Shown here in pieces: positions 16,524 to 24,730 of a DNA stretch of 64,000 nucleotides (position 1 is its first letter; every line of letters begins with the position of its first letter). The position numbers and the translations under genes are program-made. A model generated the notes under the pieces. It was given only the letters and a program-made list of their open reading frames with translations. It was not told the origin of the DNA and ran no database searches. Origin of the DNA: Blastopirellula marina DSM 3645. Lineage in GTDB: Bacteria; Planctomycetota; Planctomycetia; Pirellulales; Pirellulaceae. The stretch is from positions 1,042,989-1,106,988 of the forward strand of contig NZ_CH672377.1 of NCBI RefSeq assembly GCF_000153105.1, in the 5' to 3' direction.

Positions 16524-19157
16524 ATGCAACATCGCATTTTAGTTGTCGACGATTCTCTACTTGTTCAGACTGAACTGCGGGAGTTGCTCGATTCGACCTA
16601 CGAAGTCGCCATTGCATCCAATGTGCGCGAATGCCGAGAAATCGTCGGAAGCTTTCTGCCGCATTTGATCTTGCTTGACTTGCAATTGCCCGATGGCGAC
16701 GGCCATGAGCTTTGCGAAGATCTGCGTCGGATGAAATGTTGCAATCTGGCGCAAATTCTTATTTTCAGCAGCACCGATGACTCAGCGAAACGGCTTGCCC
16801 TGTTCAATAGCGGAGCGGACGACTTCCTCTTGAAGACGATCAACCGCCATGAGTTGCTCGCCAAAATCCGGGTCCACTTGCGACTACAAGATGCGATCTA
16901 TCGTGCGGAAAGCGCCGAAGACAAGCTGCAAAAATATTCCCACGAGTTGGAACGAATCGTCGACTCGCGCGCTCAAGCGATTGAAGCGACGCAGGATATC
17001 GCCGTATTCGCGCTGGCGAAGCTCGCCGATTCGCGTGATGTGGAGACCGGCGAACACCTGGTCCGCATGCGCGCTTATTCGCAAATCTTAGCCGAACAAC
17101 TGCATCTCAATAGTGAATACAGCGACGAAATTGACGACGCTTTTTTGTCCGATCTCTATCGTTCCAGCCCGTTGCATGATATCGGCAAAGTCGGCATCAG
17201 CGACGCCATTTTGTTGAAACCGGGTCGGCTGACTCCGGACGAATATGAAGTGATGAAAGGGCATGCCGAAATCGGCGCCCAAACGTTGGAAGAAGTTGCT
17301 CGCAGCAGCTACAAGGGAGACTTCTTTCGCATGGCGGCCCAGGTCGCTCGTCATCACCATGAACGCTGGGATGGCGCAGGATATCCTGCGGGTCTCAAAG
17401 GCCGCGACATTCCGCTCTGCGCTCGCATTGTCGCCGTCGCGGACGTCTTTGACGCGCTGACCTCCAAACGGGTCTACAAAGATGCGTTTGAAGTCCAAAA
17501 CGCCTACGACCTGATCCTTTCGGAAAGCGGCAAGCACTTTGATCCCACCGTCGTCTCGGCCTTTGTCGATTGCTTTGACAAGTTCACAGAGATCGCCAGC
17601 CGTCAATCGAATGTACATCACGCGGACTCCAGTCGCCGCTTGGCGACTCCCCGTTATCGCCAAGCGATGGAATACGCCGCTTCGCCGATCTCAAACAACC
17701 CGAAAGTGTTGGTCATCGAAGACGATTTGAGCATGGGGCGGATGATCGAGACTTGGCTTTCCGAAGCTGGATACGAAGTCACGACCTGCGGCGACGCCGC
17801 CTCCGCTTTGCGTGTGATTCAAACCAACCAACCTCAGTATGTCATTACGGACTGGATGATGCCGACCATTGACGGCGAAACGGTCTGCCGTTGGACGCGT
17901 GATGCGTTGCTGACCCACTATATCTATACGATTGTGATATCGGCGGATATACGCCCCGAGACAAGACTGCGCGCCTTCCACGCCGGCGCCGACGACTTTA
18001 TGCCCAAACCGCTGGATCGCAACGAACTACTAGCCCACTTGCACGCCGCGTCCCGCGTGGTCGCGTTAGAAAGTCGTCCCGCCGGGGTGTCGCGCAACGA
18101 TCCCCTCACCGGTCTGGCCACGCGGCGTCAATTGGACGAGCAACTCGAACGTGAATGGTTTCGCGCGGTCCGCTACCACCTGCCGCTGTCGTGCGTCGTG
18201 ATCGACATCGATAGTTTCGAGGAGATCAACAACCAATATGGATTCGAAGCGGGCGACCAAGTGATTCAACGGATCGCCCAAATCGTGCAAGGACATACGC
18301 GTTTAACCGACTATGTCTGCCGCTTGGCAGGCGATCGATTTTTGATCGCCATGGTCGAATCGAACGAGTCTCAAGCGGCCCAGTTCGCAGAGCGTCTCTG
18401 CAAAGTGCTTGCAGGCAGCGCCGTCACGATCCATGGACAGACGCTAACCACGACCGCCAGCTTTGGGGTCGCTCAGACCCACGCCGATACGACCAACTTG
18501 GATAAGTTGATTGAACTCGCTGAAGAAGCGATCGTGATTGCGAAACAGCTCGGGCGTAATCGCGTCGTCCGTCGTTCGGCGACGGTCCAGTCGGTTGAAT
18601 TGCCGCACGCGGCGAACGATTGGTGCATGCCGTTGGCGAACGCGTTGGCCCATGACGTGATGACCTCTCCGATTGTGACGCTGCGTGAAAGCGACACGGC
18701 TCGCAGCGCACTTCGATTCTTGCTCCGCTATCGGATTAACTCGGCGCCGGTCGTCGATCACCACGGCATGCTTTGCGGCGTGTTGTCCGAAAAGGATCTG
18801 ATGTGCCATATGACCGACGTCACCCGCTGGGATCAACCGATTGGCTCATCGATGAGCTCCGACGTCGTTTACTTCGAAGAAGACGACACCGCCGAAACGA
18901 TTTACAACTTCTTAATTCGCGCCTCGATTCGGCGCGTGGTCGTCGTGCGTGACGGTCGCCCGACCGGAGTGATCAGTCGCGGCTCGCTGTTGCGTTGGTT
19001 CAATCGCCAGCAAGAGCTGGAGAGTGAAACTCAAACGGCCGAATCACTCGAGAATCGCCCCGACGCCGAACTGGCCGAAAGCGTCAGCAATCTGCTGAAA
19101 GAGCTCGAACAATCGATTTCGCTAGAACTCGCTCATGGGACGTCGAACGCCCGTTAA
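16524..19157 (+). CDS. REC/HD-GYP/REC/GGDEF/CBS-CBS signalling protein
   Basis: An 877-residue cytoplasmic protein combining six modules. REC1 spans residues 2-122 (phospho-acceptor D52). HD-GYP spans about 160-360, with the metal motif HDIGK at 218-222 and the GYP signature DGAGYP at 283-288. REC2 spans about 394-512 (D443). A GGDEF domain spans about 526-685, but its active site reads AGDRF at 602-606 while the RxxD inhibitory site at 593-596 is kept. Two CBS motifs lie at about 711-761 and 778-828. The expected activity is c-di-GMP hydrolysis by HD-GYP, with the degenerate GGDEF as c-di-GMP sensor and the CBS pair as nucleotide sensor. The ATG start is chosen because it begins REC1 exactly. 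Confidence 0.92.
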   Translation: MQHRILVVDDSLLVQTELRELLDSTYEVAIASNVRECREIVGSFLPHLILLDLQLPDGDGHELCEDLRRMKCCNLAQILIFSSTDDSAKRLALFNSGADDFLLKTINRHELLAKIRVHLRLQDAIYRAESAEDKLQKYSHELERIVDSRAQAIEATQDIAVFALAKLADSRDVETGEHLVRMRAYSQILAEQLHLNSEYSDEIDDAFLSDLYRSSPLHDIGKVGISDAILLKPGRLTPDEYEVMKGHAEIGAQTLEEVARSSYKGDFFRMAAQVARHHHERWDGAGYPAGLKGRDIPLCARIVAVADVFDALTSKRVYKDAFEVQNAYDLILSESGKHFDPTVVSAFVDCFDKFTEIASRQSNVHHADSSRRLATPRYRQAMEYAASPISNNPKVLVIEDDLSMGRMIETWLSEAGYEVTTCGDAASALRVIQTNQPQYVITDWMMPTIDGETVCRWTRDALLTHYIYTIVISADIRPETRLRAFHAGADDFMPKPLDRNELLAHLHAASRVVALESRPAGVSRNDPLTGLATRRQLDEQLEREWFRAVRYHLPLSCVVIDIDSFEEINNQYGFEAGDQVIQRIAQIVQGHTRLTDYVCRLAGDRFLIAMVESNESQAAQFAERLCKVLAGSAVTIHGQTLTTTASFGVAQTHADTTNLDKLIELAEEAIVIAKQLGRNRVVRRSATVQSVELPHAANDWCMPLANALAHDVMTSPIVTLRESDTARSALRFLLRYRINSAPVVDHHGMLCGVLSEKDLMCHMTDVTRWDQPIGSSMSSDVVYFEEDDTAETIYNFLIRASIRRVVVVRDGRPTGVISRGSLLRWFNRQQELESETQTAESLENRPDAELAESVSNLLKELEQSISLELAHGTSNAR

Positions 19158-19832
19158 AAAAGTTTGCGCTAGATCGGCGATTAATGCTCGCCAGAGGTCG
19201 GTATCTGCGACCAAACGCTGATTGACTTCTAGCTCGACGCCCACATATTGCTCGACCGTATATTTCTTTCGCAGCGAAGTCGTCAGTCCGTCCGCTTTTC
19301 CCAGGTAGGGATAGTTCAGACGGACACGCATATCAGGTCGCAGCGCCAACAATCGCGCACGCCAGGCGGCGCAAAACGACTTTTCACCGGGTCGCCGCGG
19401 ATCGTAAAGCAATCCAATCTCGGCGGTTCGCACTTCGCCGTTTAGCTCTGGCGTAAACGTATGCAGCGACAGATGAATCACGCGCCGCTCGGCGTCATAA
19501 GACTCAGCGATCGCCTTTTCTACTTGGATTCGATAGGGCGTATAGTACTGAGCTAGAATCGCCTGTTTTTGGTTGGCGGACAGATCCCGCGTAAACTCGG
19601 AAAAGAGACTCGCATGGCCGAGCGAACGATTGAGTTCGACCACCAGTCGTGAGACCTTCGCCGTTACAAGCGGCGCTCCGGTCGAACGTTGAAACGCCCC
19701 CGCCATCTCCAGCGAGCCGGGATCCCAACCGCGATGCGACGCCAAGACTTGCTCGGCGTCGCGAAAATAGGAGCGATACTCCGGCGGCACTTCGTTGCCG
19801 CCGTGCTCACACGAAAGAACCACGGCATCCAT
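19122..19832 (-). CDS. N-formylglutamate amidohydrolase family protein
   Basis: The 236-residue protein opens with VVLSCEHGGNEVP, the family signature with metal-binding His/Glu residues, and retains HLSLHTF near residue 120 and a GLLYDPRR segment. The family includes HutG-type deformylases that release formate from N-formyl-glutamate, but many members have broader, unassigned roles; no hut genes are nearby. Its 3' end overlaps the convergent signalling gene by 36 bases. Confidence 0.85.
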   Translation of the reverse strand: MDAVVLSCEHGGNEVPPEYRSYFRDAEQVLASHRGWDPGSLEMAGAFQRSTGAPLVTAKVSRLVVELNRSLGHASLFSEFTRDLSANQKQAILAQYYTPYRIQVEKAIAESYDAERRVIHLSLHTFTPELNGEVRTAEIGLLYDPRRPGEKSFCAAWRARLLALRPDMRVRLNYPYLGKADGLTTSLRKKYTVEQYVGVELEVNQRLVADTDLWRALIADLAQTFLTGVRRPMSEF

Positions 19833-19850
19833 ACGCTGATTGCTTTCCGA

Positions 19851-21614
19851 CTAGGCGCCGCTGACGACGGTGTACTCGGCATGCGAATCGGCCGGTCGAT
19901 CGACCGTCGCACGTAACGTCTTCGCCGGAAATATCGCGGGATCCACGCGGAAATAAATCGCATGCTTGCCCGGCTCCAACTCGACCGCTTCCGGCTTTCC
20001 TTCCGGCAGCAGATCATCACCGACCCAAACGCGAACTCCCGTCGTTTCGTTCAGCCCGACTTGAACTTTACCGCCGACAACCACTTCGACTTCGGCCATC
20101 AGGTACAGGACCGGTCGCTCGTCCGCAGTTAGTTCCGCCAGCGGCAGCGCCCCGGCAGTCATCGCGTACGCCGCAGTCCAGGCGTCCTCCGGCGATTGGA
20201 TGATCAGCTCTTCCAACTCGCCGATCGTCGGCACGCTGGCGGCTAGTTCGGCTGGGGTTTCCGTTAACACGCGCCATCGCTGCACTGTCGGATCGGTACG
20301 AATTTTGTATTCGCCCGGTTTTCCCAGTTCCGAGATGAATCGCGACAAGTCGAGAAACTCGTCATGGGTGAGGAACTTCGCGAGCCCTTTTGGCATCAGC
20401 GAGCCTCCTTCTTTTTCATCTTCGATATCGTCGACCGGTATCACGACCGCTTGGCCGCTCGCCTGTTTCATGATGACGCGATCATCATCCTCTTCCGCGA
20501 CGATGCCGGTGTAGACCTTGCCGTCAATCGTGAGGATGGTCCGCGTCGTGTAGGCTTCTTTGACCGCTTGTTCAGGATACAAGATCGACGTGACGACATA
20601 ATCCGCCGGGCTGCTCCCCCCCACGGCGCTCAGATCGGGACCAATCTGGCCGCCGGCGCCGCTGAGCGAATGACACTTGAAGCAGTTCAGATCGGCGCGG
20701 CGGAAAAGCGCTTCTCCCCGCTGTGCATCCCCTTTTTGCAAGACTTCGGCCGCGACTGCTTTGATTTCGTCGGGGGTCAAAGCCGGTGCGTCATCATCAA
20801 TACCGGCCGCTTTGGAGAGTACGCTCACCAGTTCCGGATCGCTGCGGCCGACGGCGAACATTTGACGCAGGCACATCTTCGCGACATCCGGCGTCAATTC
20901 GGTTTCGGCCAGGACGGCGCCCAACTTGGTCGGCCCCGATTGCTGGGCGAGAAACGCGTCGATCATCACCGCCGGATCGGTCGAAGTATCGGCGCCGGTG
21001 AGAATCTGACCGGCGATCTTCGCTGCATTGTCGACATCGACGTCGACCAATGCCGACGCCCCCAGATAGCGAATCGCCAACGGCTGACTTGGCTGCGTCA
21101 ATTTTTCCAACGTCTCGACCGCCTTCGGTCCGCCGATTTTCGCCAGGCTGTTCACCGCCGCTTTTTTCAATTTGGCGCCGGTTTTCTTTTCGGTCGCTAG
21201 TTTCGCGAGTGCGTCAAGCGCTCCCTCCACTTTCCACAAACCGGCCAGTTCGACCGCGAGAGTCTGCGTGTTTCGATCGTCGCTCTTCAGCAGTTCGCCG
21301 ATCGCCGACAGATCGCCAGTAGGAATCGCATTGCGGCTGATGGCCGCGTCGTGCAGCGCCTTCAGCGCGTCGGGGCGAACAGCCGCCGGAAAGCCATCCG
21401 GCTTGACCGCCATTTGAAAAACGAAAGCCAGATTCTCGTCGTTGGCGCGTTTGCAGATCATATCCAGGACTTGCGGCAAGCGCTGCTCGGTGATGCGACC
21501 GCTATCGATCATCTTCACCATCGTATCAACGCTCCCCTGCGCCGATACCGAGGAAACCATTAGCAACAGAGCGAAACTCGCCGTCGTCAGCATGCTGGAG
21601 TGACGGAAACTCAT
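19851..21614 (-). CDS. Secreted HEAT-repeat and CxxCH heme-domain protein (PVC type)
   Basis: This 587-residue protein has a signal peptide (cleavage near VSA-QG), HEAT-like repeats over about residues 70-270, a c-type heme domain with CFKCH at residues 311-315 and the PVC-type heme-binding pattern GGQIGPDLSAVGG behind it, and a C-terminal beta-rich domain of about 150 residues. The heme domain is of the Pirellula/Verrucomicrobium type usually fused to a propeller dehydrogenase; here it is a separate gene behind that dehydrogenase. The ATG at 21614 places the signal peptide at the N-terminus, unlike the longer frame. A role in periplasmic electron transfer is inferred. Confidence 0.9.
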   Translation of the reverse strand: MSFRHSSMLTTASFALLLMVSSVSAQGSVDTMVKMIDSGRITEQRLPQVLDMICKRANDENLAFVFQMAVKPDGFPAAVRPDALKALHDAAISRNAIPTGDLSAIGELLKSDDRNTQTLAVELAGLWKVEGALDALAKLATEKKTGAKLKKAAVNSLAKIGGPKAVETLEKLTQPSQPLAIRYLGASALVDVDVDNAAKIAGQILTGADTSTDPAVMIDAFLAQQSGPTKLGAVLAETELTPDVAKMCLRQMFAVGRSDPELVSVLSKAAGIDDDAPALTPDEIKAVAAEVLQKGDAQRGEALFRRADLNCFKCHSLSGAGGQIGPDLSAVGGSSPADYVVTSILYPEQAVKEAYTTRTILTIDGKVYTGIVAEEDDDRVIMKQASGQAVVIPVDDIEDEKEGGSLMPKGLAKFLTHDEFLDLSRFISELGKPGEYKIRTDPTVQRWRVLTETPAELAASVPTIGELEELIIQSPEDAWTAAYAMTAGALPLAELTADERPVLYLMAEVEVVVGGKVQVGLNETTGVRVWVGDDLLPEGKPEAVELEPGKHAIYFRVDPAIFPAKTLRATVDRPADSHAEYTVVSGA

Positions 21615-21650
21615 AGATCGAACCTTTTGAGGGTATTCGTGGCGTAATTG

Positions 21651-21683
21651 AAAAGAGCCACCCGAACCAGGTCCGGGTGACTC
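21651..21683 (-). terminator. Intrinsic terminator inside the dehydrogenase-heme gene pair
   Basis: GAGTCACCCG and CGGGTGGCTC pair over ten positions (one G-U) around GACCTGGTT and are followed by TTTTC on the minus strand. It lies between the dehydrogenase stop and the heme-protein start, so the second gene may be transcribed less or separately. Confidence 0.72.
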
Positions 21684-21711
21684 CGTCTTGATCACCAAGC
21701 GTTTGCGGCAA

Positions 21712-24312
21712 CTAGTTCTTGGCGCCAACGCGACGTTCCAGCGTCTTAATCGTTTCGCCCAACGTGTACTCCAGGTAGTAGTCCTGGTCGTAGGCGAGCG
21801 ATTCCAAAGCGATGTCGAGTGCCTCCTGCGTATCGAAGAAGCTCAGCGCACGAACCGCTTCCAAGCGAACGCGAGGGTTCTCGTCATTCACTTGCGATTG
21901 CAACAGGGCGAGCGGCTCTTCCACCTGATCTCGCCAATAGCACAACACGCGCGTCGCCGCGGCGCGAGCTCGCGGATCAGCGGCTCGCAGCATCTTGACC
22001 AGCAGGTCCTGGTCGACCATGTCCAGATTCTGCTTGACCCACAGCGCTTCTAACAAGTTGTGTTCGTACAACTCGTCATTGGCGTCCAGTCCAGCGATCC
22101 ATTTGGCCAATTCGGCGTCCACCTGTTGAGCGTCACGCTCACGCAGTTCGCGACGAACGCGATAACGCGTGCGGTACTCGTATGACTTCAGCAATTCCAA
22201 CAAGTCCGGAATCGACTCGCCGGCGATCTTGGCCGGTTTGACCAAGTCGTTGCCGGTGTAGGTGATGCGCCAGATCCGGCCATGGGTGTTGTCCCGTTTC
22301 GGGTCGCGAACCGAGTGCTGCATATGACCAACCAGCGGGTTGTACCAGTCAACGATGTACAACGCGCCATCCGGGCCAAACTGCAAATCGACCGGGCGAA
22401 AGTTGAGGTCGGAAGACTGCAACAGCGGTTCGACCGGATCGGCGGCCATGCCCGAACCATCTTCTTTCATCTTGTATTGCAACACGCCTTGGAAACCGAT
22501 GCAGTTGTTCAGCAGATAGTTGCCTTGGGCCGATTCCGGAAAGTTGCGGCTCGAAACAAATTCACAACCCGAAGTGGGGCGCCACTGCTTTTTCAGAAAC
22601 TGCTTCATCCCCGGGTGTTTTTCGGGGTAATCAACGTCGCCGCTGAAGGCCGCAGCAAAGTAGTTGGCGCCGCCCGATGCGTCAGCGACAAAGTCTTGTC
22701 CCCAGTCGTCAAACGTATGGCCCCACGGATTGGCGAATGAATAGGAGACGAAGATGTCGACCTTCGCGGTCAACGGCTCGTAGCGAAAGACGCCAGCATT
22801 TTTGACGCGCGTCGGCCCGTACGGAGTTTCGATCTGCGTGTGGTGGAACGTTCCTTCCTGGAAGTACAACGCGCCGCCGGGGCCCCAAGTGAAGGCGCTC
22901 AGCGAGTGATGCGAGTCAGCCGAGTCAAAACCGTGCAGCAGGTAGGTTTTGACGTCCGCTTTGTCGTCGCCGTCAGTATCCTTGAGAAAGATCAAGTTCG
23001 GCTGAGCAGCGACATAAGCGCCGCCATCCCCCAACTCCAAACCGGTCGGCAGATGCAGACCATCGGCGAACACCGTCTTCTTGTCCGCTTTGCCGTCGCC
23101 GTTGGTGTCTTCAAAGATCAAGATTTTGTCATCGACCGGAGTTCCCGGCAGATACATCGGATAGCTTTCCATCGTCGCGACCCACAAACGCCCTTTGGCG
23201 TCGAAGGCGAACTGAACTGGGTTACGCAGTTCCGGAAAATCTTGCTCGGAAGCGAACAAGTTAATTTCGTAGCCCTCGGGCAACTTGAAGCTTTTCAGCG
23301 CTTCTTCGGGCGTATCAAACGAAATCGGACGATCGACATTGGATTCGATCTTGGTGAACTCGCCGGTGCTGGAGTCATCAATCGTCGCCGGAACCTCTTT
23401 CCCGGCGGCCACTGCCCAGATGCGTTGATCACGCGCGGCGGTCATCTTGCGGAGCTTTTCAAATTCGGCCGGAAAGTTGACGACGCCAAACGGGTTTTTC
23501 CGTCCGCCGTAAATGTAAAAACCGTTGACCGCGCGATGGTCGTAGTAGAACTGCAGGTCTTTTTCCAGGACTTCCGCGTGCAGCTTCTCGAGATCGCATT
23601 TGTACTCGGGCGCCGCGCCGAACAAACCGGCGTCCAGAACTTCGGCCAGGGCCTTGTAGCCGTCGTCGTTCAGATGAACGGAGTTGATCGTCAGATCGGT
23701 GTCGGCCGCTAGCTTTTCTTTCATCGGAGCGTAAACGTCGACAAACGCGACGTTGTTCGCAGCGGCGATTTTCTTCATGGCGGCGGCGTACAGTTCGATG
23801 TTCTTATTGTTCGCCTGACCATCGGGCAACGTGCGGCTATGCAGGTTTTCGTTCGGGATCGGCGAGACGATCACCAATTGAGGCGCCGATTCGCCGTTGT
23901 ACTTGGTGGTCGAAGTCGTTTTGACGAAATCGGTGAATTCTTTTTCAAATTTCGGCAACCCACCCGGTCCGGCGAACGATTCGTTGAATCCGAAGAAAGC
24001 CAGAATCACGTCAGGCTTGTGGTCCGTAAGATTGTGACCATGATCTTGAAAATCTTTGCTGCGGGGACGCAGTTCGATTTCGTCCGCCGACCAGCCCAAG
24101 TTGCGAACCTGCAACTCTAATTCGGGAAAGCGAGCCTGCAGCAAGGTTTCAAATCGCGGATAGTACTGCATCCGCTCGGCTAGGGTGTTGCCGATGTAGA
24201 CGATCTTGTCCCCTTTTTTCAGCTCAAGCTTCGTTTCGGCTCGAACCGCGCCGGCCAGCGAAATCGCTGCGGCGAACAGGGTCAGGGCAAATAACTTCGA
24301 CGCCATCTTCAT
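21712..24312 (-). CDS. SGNH hydrolase / PVC-type membrane-bound dehydrogenase with HEAT repeats
   Basis: This 866-residue secreted protein has a signal peptide (residues 1-25), an SGNH/GDSL-like domain (about 30-250, with IGNTLAERM, FFGFNESFAG and NSVHLNDDGY blocks), a beta-propeller resembling PVC-type putative membrane-bound dehydrogenases (about 340-700; GYEINLFASE, GRLWVATMESYP, and DTNGDGKAD/DTDGDDKAD calcium-like loops), and C-terminal HEAT repeats. It lacks the CxxCH heme domain common in relatives; this is encoded by the next gene. The chosen start gives a canonical signal peptide. A role in carbohydrate or polysaccharide breakdown in the periplasm is likely but inferred. Confidence 0.9.
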   Translation of the reverse strand: MKMASKLFALTLFAAAISLAGAVRAETKLELKKGDKIVYIGNTLAERMQYYPRFETLLQARFPELELQVRNLGWSADEIELRPRSKDFQDHGHNLTDHKPDVILAFFGFNESFAGPGGLPKFEKEFTDFVKTTSTTKYNGESAPQLVIVSPIPNENLHSRTLPDGQANNKNIELYAAAMKKIAAANNVAFVDVYAPMKEKLAADTDLTINSVHLNDDGYKALAEVLDAGLFGAAPEYKCDLEKLHAEVLEKDLQFYYDHRAVNGFYIYGGRKNPFGVVNFPAEFEKLRKMTAARDQRIWAVAAGKEVPATIDDSSTGEFTKIESNVDRPISFDTPEEALKSFKLPEGYEINLFASEQDFPELRNPVQFAFDAKGRLWVATMESYPMYLPGTPVDDKILIFEDTNGDGKADKKTVFADGLHLPTGLELGDGGAYVAAQPNLIFLKDTDGDDKADVKTYLLHGFDSADSHHSLSAFTWGPGGALYFQEGTFHHTQIETPYGPTRVKNAGVFRYEPLTAKVDIFVSYSFANPWGHTFDDWGQDFVADASGGANYFAAAFSGDVDYPEKHPGMKQFLKKQWRPTSGCEFVSSRNFPESAQGNYLLNNCIGFQGVLQYKMKEDGSGMAADPVEPLLQSSDLNFRPVDLQFGPDGALYIVDWYNPLVGHMQHSVRDPKRDNTHGRIWRITYTGNDLVKPAKIAGESIPDLLELLKSYEYRTRYRVRRELRERDAQQVDAELAKWIAGLDANDELYEHNLLEALWVKQNLDMVDQDLLVKMLRAADPRARAAATRVLCYWRDQVEEPLALLQSQVNDENPRVRLEAVRALSFFDTQEALDIALESLAYDQDYYLEYTLGETIKTLERRVGAKN

Positions 24313-24730
24313 GAAATACTCTGCTCCGGCAATGTAGAAAAAAGGACGAATCGCGCGGCGGCGATGTCGTCGGGAGGGGGGGCGAAGTGTTCGCAGGACC
24401 GATGCGACCTGCGAACCCTCTCCCATTGGGGTGGGGGCCACAATTCTTCTATAATAACCTAACGCGCAAGCGCGGGGGAAGCATCGGCGCGCAATTTCGA
24501 CCGGTTGGACTGCGAACATTTTCGAGCCGACGTCTGAATCGGCCGCAAAATTGTCGCAAGCTAACAACGTGCGCCGTCGGCACGAAAGTGCGCTATCGTG
24601 CTTTTCCGATCCCCGGCGACTCTTACTTTGAGTTCGCGTTCAACGGGCCAGATCATTCCCTAAGATCTGAAGAAGCAACGCTTACAGCAGGTCCTCGTCG
24701 CTTTGGATGCGAAATATTCTTGCGAACAGG

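Noticed and set aside
22840-23712. 290-residue plus-strand ORF opposite the propeller dehydrogenase
   Set aside because: It is a shadow of a well-supported minus-strand gene and contains no recognisable domain.
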